From NCBI GenBank assembly GCA_002336985.1, contig DDFE01000236.1, positions 4,268 to 13,795 on the forward strand: DNA of 9,528 nucleotides, written 5' to 3'. The translations under genes were made by a program, and so were the position numbers. This stretch comes from Sphingomonadales bacterium UBA1936 (lineage in GTDB: Bacteria > Pseudomonadota > Alphaproteobacteria > Sphingomonadales > Sphingomonadaceae). Every line of letters starts with the position of its first letter. Position 1 is the first letter of the stretch. Below the pieces are notes generated by a model, which saw nothing but the letters and a program-made list of their open reading frames with translations, did no database searches and was not told where the DNA came from. Positions 6,150 to 9,528 of the stretch are shown here, piece by piece.

Positions 6150-6182
6150 TGTCAGCGTTACGTCAGCGGACGTGCGTTAAGA
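6150..6182 (+). promoter_or_regulatory. Putative operator and promoter (site C) of the signalling operon
   Basis: TGTCAG (6150-6155), 5 bp, CGTCAG (6161-6166), 10 bp, then TTAAGA (6177-6182) or TAAGAT one base later as a possible -10. The half-sites can be read more widely as GTCAGCG repeated exactly with a 4-bp gap. A -35 hexamer at normal spacing would fall at about 6155-6160, inside the repeat, as in promoters where an OmpR/PhoB-type regulator replaces a weak -35. It sits between the hairpins and the PepSY start, so autoregulation of the operon is the simplest reading. Confidence 0.58.
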
Positions 6183-6241
6183 TCCATCACAATCCGGCGA
6201 ATCCTTATGCGATCTCGACCGGTCGTATTCGGAGAGACGTT

Positions 6242-6586
6242 TTGAAGATCCATCACATAGTCCTGACCGCCCTGTCGGCAGCAATGCTGATGTCGCCGGT
6301 GCAGGCGCAATCGGGCAGCGGCAAGGGCCAGAAGGCCGAGCAGAAACAGCGCGATCACGATATCGCGCGCCAGGCCGTGCTGCGCCGCGAAGTCCTTCCC
6401 CTGCCGCGCATCCTGAAGCTCGCCGGGACGTATCAGCCCGGCGACGTCATCGAGATCGAACTGAAGAACAAGGACGGCGTCATTCTCTATGATGTCGACG
6501 TGCTCGTCTCCACTGGCGAAGTGCGCGATTTGAAAATCGACGCGCGTACGGGCAAGCTGCTGCAGAACCAGCCAAAAGGACGATAA
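6242..6586 (+). CDS. Secreted PepSY-domain protein
   Basis: Predicted periplasmic protein of 114 aa. The start is the TTG at 6242: GGAGAG (6231-6236) lies 5 nt before it, no in-frame ATG exists nearby, and it directly opens a Sec signal (residues 1-23, core 6-18, cleavage after VQA or AQ). The mature part begins with a charged Gln/Lys-rich stretch (24-45) and then a single PepSY domain: LPLPRILKLAG (53-63), PGDVIEIELKNKDGVILYDVDVLV (67-90) and the signature end GEVRDLKIDARTGKLL (93-108). PepSY domains are known as inhibitory or binding modules, first described in protease propeptides, and small secreted ones often accompany two-component systems. Here it is the first gene of an operon with a regulator (its stop abuts the next start) and kinase, so a role in modulating the kinase's periplasmic sensor is likely but not shown by the sequence. 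Confidence 0.88.
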   Translation: MKIHHIVLTALSAAMLMSPVQAQSGSGKGQKAEQKQRDHDIARQAVLRREVLPLPRILKLAGTYQPGDVIEIELKNKDGVILYDVDVLVSTGEVRDLKIDARTGKLLQNQPKGR

Positions 6587-7252
6587 GTGCGCGCTCTCGT
6601 CGTTGAAGACGATCCCGATGTCGGCCCGGACGTGGTCCGGGCTCTCGAACAGGCCGGGTTCGTCGTCGAACTGTCGACCGACGGCGAGACGGCATGGTTC
6701 CAGGGCGATGTCGAGAATTACGACCTCGTCGTGCTCGATCTCGGCCTGCCGATGCTCGACGGCCTGTCCGTGCTGCGCAAATGGCGCGGCGGCGGACGGC
6801 GGCACCCCGTACTGATCCTGTCCGCCCGTGGCGACTGGACCGAAAAGGTCGAGGGGATCGAGGCCGGGGCAGACGACTATCTCGCCAAGCCGTTCGAAAT
6901 GGGCGAACTGGTGACGCGTGCGAAGGCGCTGGTGCGGCGGACTGCCGGCCATGCGGCCGCTGTGGTCGAGGCCGGAAAGCTGCGCATCGACACCCGCAAC
7001 CAGGCGGTTACGGTCGAAGGCACCGCCGTTGCGCTCACGCAGCTCGAATTCCGGCTGCTCAACTATCTCGCGCACCAGCCGGGCCGCGCGGTATCCGCTG
7101 GCGAACTTGCCGAGCATCTTTATGGCGCCGACGAACCCAGCGACGCGAATGCCATCGAGGCGTTGGTGCTGCGCCTGCGCCGCAAGGTCGGTGCGGAGAC
7201 GATCCGTACCCGGCGTGGATTCGGCTATCAGCTGGAAACCGGATCGGCGTGA
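6587..7252 (+). CDS. OmpR/PhoP-family response regulator
   Basis: Cytoplasmic DNA-binding regulator of 221 aa, the usual family length. The GTG start at 6587 follows the PepSY stop with no gap and has AAAAGGA 6 nt upstream. The receiver domain covers residues 1-115: acidic pocket E7-D8-D9, phospho-acceptor D51 (VVLDLGLPMLDG), S79 in LILSAR, and K101 in YLAKPF. The DNA-binding winged helix covers about 125-218, with LTQLEFRLLNYLAHQPGRAV, the recognition-helix region NAIEALVLRLRRKV and the wing RTRRGFGYQL. All catalytic residues are present, so it should be a phosphorylation-controlled regulator. Its stop overlaps the kinase start (GTGA), so the kinase is its obvious partner. Regulators of this class bind tandem half-sites about 11 bp apart, which fits sites A-D. 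It is PhoP/QseB-like, but I would not assign either name. Confidence 0.95.
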   Translation: MRALVVEDDPDVGPDVVRALEQAGFVVELSTDGETAWFQGDVENYDLVVLDLGLPMLDGLSVLRKWRGGGRRHPVLILSARGDWTEKVEGIEAGADDYLAKPFEMGELVTRAKALVRRTAGHAAAVVEAGKLRIDTRNQAVTVEGTAVALTQLEFRLLNYLAHQPGRAVSAGELAEHLYGADEPSDANAIEALVLRLRRKVGAETIRTRRGFGYQLETGSA

Positions 7253-8586
7253 AACGATCCTCGCTGCGGCTTCGCCTGCTGATCGGCGGTGCGGTGGCGA
7301 TCGCGGTCGCGCTGACCATTGCCTGGGTGGCGATGGGCTTCCTCTTCACGCGCCATATCGAACGGCAGGCCGAACTGGACCTGCAGCGCATCGGGCTGGA
7401 AGTCGTGGCGGGCGTTACCGACGTGTCGGGCAAGCTGGTGATGGAACCGGCGCCGCGCGACAGCCGGTTGTCGCGGCCGGGCAGCGGGCTTTACTGGCAG
7501 GTCGGCGTCAAGGGTCAGATGGTCAGGTCGCGGTCGCTGTGGGACCAGACCCTGCGGCCCGACGATCATATCACGGGCAATGACTGGCATTTCGGCAAGC
7601 AGGTCGGGCCGTTCGAACCGCGTGTCTATGTCGTATCGCGTTACGTCCGCGCCGACGCGACGCTGCCGCCCGTCCTTGTGCAGGTCGCGATCGATGCGCG
7701 GCCGCTCTACCTTGCGCGCATGGCGTTCCAGCGCGAGCTCGCCGTGTTCCTGTTCGTCCTCTGGCTCGTCCTGGCGGCGGCGGCATGGCTGCAGGTGTCG
7801 CTGGGTCTCCGCCCGCTCGCGGGGCTGCGTACCGACGTGTTGCGCATGAAGAGCCGGCCGGGCGAGCGGATGACCGGCGCGCATCTCGCCGAGGTCGCGC
7901 CGCTGGTCGAGGCGATCAACGATCTCGCCGACACGCGCGAAGCCGACGTGCGGCGTGCGCGTCAGCGTGCGGCGGACCTGGCGCACGGGATGAAGACGCC
8001 GCTCGCAGCGCTCGCCGCGCAGAGCCGCCTCATCCGTGGCGACAGCAGCATTTCGACAGAGGGCCTCGACCGCGCCATCGCCAGCGCGACCGCAGCCGTC
8101 GAGGCCGAACTGGCACGTGCGCGGGCGGCCGCCAGCCGGCATGAAGAACAGGCGTCGGAAACATTGCCCCAGCGCGCGATCGCCCGGCTGATCTCCGTTC
8201 TCGAACGTACGGAAAAGGGGATGCGGATCGACTTCGTGAACGAGGTGCCGGAAAACCTGTCAGTCCGTGTCGATGAGGCGGATCTGACGGAAATCACGGG
8301 CGCATTGCTGGAAAACGCAACCCGCTTTGCCCGGCGCGAGGTGATGATCACCGGCGGGTCGGAAGGCGAGGCTGCCTGGATCTGCATCGACGACGATGGG
8401 CCCGGCATGACGCCCGAGGCCGCCGAAAAGGCGCTGGCGCGGGGCGTGCGGCTGGATGAGCGCGGCGCCGGACACGGCCTCGGCCTCGCCATCGCACGCG
8501 AACTCACCGATGCGACTGGCGGGACGATCGACCTTTCGAAGGCGGACGCGGGCGGTTTGCGCGTCATGCTGCGCTGGCCGGTCTAG
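7249..8586 (+). CDS. PhoQ-like membrane sensor histidine kinase
   Basis: Inner-membrane kinase of 445 aa, partner of the overlapping regulator (GTG start at 7249, 4-bp overlap). Order of parts: TM1 (about 10-32); a periplasmic sensor of about 130 residues (33-162) with the SRSLWDQTL stretch at 94-102; TM2 (about 163-185); a HAMP-like linker (186-238); the dimerisation and phosphotransfer helix with LAHGMKTPLAAL (H246 as phospho-acceptor); and an HATPase domain with N-box LLENATRF (N356), G1 box DDDGPGMTPE (381-390) and G2 box GAGHGLGLAIARE (406-418). The H-box LAHxxKTPL is of the PhoQ type rather than the common SHELRTPL. The sensor is not notably acidic, unlike enterobacterial PhoQ, so divalent-cation sensing should not be assumed. 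Its end lies 3 bp from the convergent binding-protein gene. Confidence 0.94.
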   Translation: MKRSSLRLRLLIGGAVAIAVALTIAWVAMGFLFTRHIERQAELDLQRIGLEVVAGVTDVSGKLVMEPAPRDSRLSRPGSGLYWQVGVKGQMVRSRSLWDQTLRPDDHITGNDWHFGKQVGPFEPRVYVVSRYVRADATLPPVLVQVAIDARPLYLARMAFQRELAVFLFVLWLVLAAAAWLQVSLGLRPLAGLRTDVLRMKSRPGERMTGAHLAEVAPLVEAINDLADTREADVRRARQRAADLAHGMKTPLAALAAQSRLIRGDSSISTEGLDRAIASATAAVEAELARARAAASRHEEQASETLPQRAIARLISVLERTEKGMRIDFVNEVPENLSVRVDEADLTEITGALLENATRFARREVMITGGSEGEAAWICIDDDGPGMTPEAAEKALARGVRLDERGAGHGLGLAIARELTDATGGTIDLSKADAGGLRVMLRWPV

Positions 8587-8589
8587 CGT

Positions 8590-9528
8590 TCAGCGGGTTG
8601 CGAGCGCGCGTTTCCAGCGTTTGAGGAACAGGCGGCGAGTCAGCTGGTCCTGGCTGACCATCAGCGCCGGGCCCACACGGATCGCACGCAGGTGCGCCCC
8701 CGGCTGGCGCAGCCCAGCGGGTACCGGCACATCGCCGCGAACCGAGGAAATGCCGCGCTTCGCAAGGGCGGCCTGACCGCGCGCCGACAACAGATAGTCG
8801 AGGAACAGGCGTGCGGCCGCCGGATGGTGCGCATTGGTCGGGATCATCGCGATGCGCGACATCACCAGCGTGTAATCGGTCGGCAGCACGACGCCGAGAT
8901 CGGGATTCCGCGTCAGTTCGTCGAGTGCATAGGACCCCGTCACATTATATCCGATCGCCAGCCGTCCGGCGGACAGTTCGCGCAATATCTCTTCGGATTT
9001 GCTGAAGAGCCGCACGTTCAAAGCGCCCATGCCGGTGACGAGCGGCCACAGGTCGCGGGTCGCCTGCCGGTCCTGCATCAAATAGAGGAAGCCCGAACCC
9101 GACCGTTCCGGATCATAGGTGCCGATCTTGCCCGACAGCGCGCGAGGGTGCGCCGACAGGAATTTTTCCAGAGCATCGTGACTTTTGGGCATGGCCGCCG
9201 GGTCGATGAGGCGGCGGTTGTACGCCATAACGATGGGTTCTGCAGTCGTGCCCCATGCCTGGTTCTTCCACACCGCCCAGGGCGCGATACGGGCACGTTC
9301 CGGCGAGGCGTAGCTCTGTGCATAGCCATCGTTCACCAGCTTTATCTGCAGGTCCATCGCCGGGCTCCACAGGATGTCGGCACTCTGGCGGCCCGCGCGA
9401 CGGTCGGCGAGGAACCGCTGATTCAGCTCGCTGGTCTCCATTTCGAGATATTCGACGGCGATACCCGGAAACGCACGGGTGAAGCCGGCGATGAGTTCGG
9501 TCACGCGGTTGCGGTCGGTCGCCGACCA
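8590..9528 (-). CDS. COG1840-type (AfuA/FutA-like) extracellular substrate-binding protein, N-terminus outside the window
   Basis: Periplasmic binding protein of the iron/phosphoglycerate-type ABC class; 312 residues are visible. A GTG at 9504 could be taken as a start, but the frame stays open to the window edge, and the eight codons before it (WSATDRNR) continue the family's usual first strand and helix, YSATD..V..LI..F...PGI.V.Y. The real start is therefore beyond 9528, probably with a signal peptide. Visible family features: ADILWSPAMDLQIKLVNDGY (lobe 1), WGTTAEPIVMAYNRRLID (hinge strand), GKIGTYDPERSGSGFLYL, LSAGRLAIGYNVTGSYA, and a C-terminal LFLDYLLSARGQAALAKRGI. No ABC permease or ATPase is visible here; they could lie to the right. 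It faces the kinase gene with only 3 bp between stops, so a role as a periplasmic ligand receptor for that kinase is as plausible as transport. The ligand is unknown. Confidence 0.9.
   Translation of the reverse strand, partial: WSATDRNRVTELIAGFTRAFPGIAVEYLEMETSELNQRFLADRRAGRQSADILWSPAMDLQIKLVNDGYAQSYASPERARIAPWAVWKNQAWGTTAEPIVMAYNRRLIDPAAMPKSHDALEKFLSAHPRALSGKIGTYDPERSGSGFLYLMQDRQATRDLWPLVTGMGALNVRLFSKSEEILRELSAGRLAIGYNVTGSYALDELTRNPDLGVVLPTDYTLVMSRIAMIPTNAHHPAAARLFLDYLLSARGQAALAKRGISSVRGDVPVPAGLRQPGAHLRAIRVGPALMVSQDQLTRRLFLKRWKRALATR

Noticed and set aside
6068..6241. TTG at 6068 as the start of the PepSY protein
   Set aside because: The extra residues cover the two hairpins, operator and leader and show no protein-like character. 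The TTG at 6242 has a good ribosome site and begins the signal peptide.
6694..7248. Upstream extension of the histidine kinase in the same frame
   Set aside because: It lies entirely within the response-regulator gene in another frame and is Arg/Ala/Pro-rich. The GTG at 7249 overlapping the regulator stop is the expected arrangement.
7571..8567. Several open frames on the minus strand within the kinase gene
   Set aside because: Arg- and Ser-rich shadow frames with no domain; the plus-strand kinase accounts for all of the sequence.
8560..8620. Possible terminator hairpin at the kinase/binding-protein junction
   Set aside because: Only CGCTGG (8572-8577) and CCAGCG (8614-8619) pair, with a loop of 36 nt and no convincing inner stem, so I do not call a terminator.

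Overview
The window looks like chromosome of a GC-rich alphaproteobacterium, most likely a sphingomonad (Sphingomonas/Novosphingobium relatives). That is an inference from base composition, GTG/TTG starts, tightly overlapping genes and the protein families present; no rRNA or other marker gene is here to confirm it. I see no mobile element, tRNA, rRNA or CRISPR array.

Layout. (1) 1-4159, plus strand: the C-terminal two thirds of an RND efflux permease, overlapping by 4 bp a secreted protein of 250 aa. After a 64-bp gap come a second secreted protein of 173 aa, related to the first, and a SAM-dependent methyltransferase overlapping it by 4 bp. (2) 4166-5614, minus strand: a PstS-like periplasmic binding protein with a shrunken second copy of its own domain at the N-terminus. 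It converges on the methyltransferase over a hairpin that spans both stop codons. (3) 5615-5779: a divergent control region. (4) 5780-6067, plus strand: a 95-aa secreted protein followed by two strong hairpins. (5) 6242-8586, plus strand: a three-gene signalling operon of PepSY protein, OmpR/PhoP-type response regulator and PhoQ-like histidine kinase. (6) 8590-9528, minus strand: a COG1840-type (AfuA/FutA-like) extracellular binding protein, convergent with the kinase and cut by the window edge.

Main observation. Three intergenic regions carry the same arrangement on the plus strand: two 6-bp half-sites 11 bp apart (YGWCMG-N5-CGTCAG), then exactly 10 bp, then an AT-richer hexamer that could be a -10 box. 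They lie at 2768-2800 (before the 173-aa secreted protein), 5713-5745 (before the 95-aa secreted protein) and 6150-6182 (before the PepSY-regulator-kinase operon). A looser fourth copy, CATCAG-N5-TGTCAG, points the other way at 5691-5707 toward the PstS-like gene. Tandem half-sites at an 11-bp period overlapping the -35 region are the usual operator form for OmpR/PhoB-family regulators, and one is encoded next door. My inference is that the window shows a local regulon in which the regulator controls its own operon and nearby envelope and periplasmic genes. The inducing signal cannot be read from the sequence.
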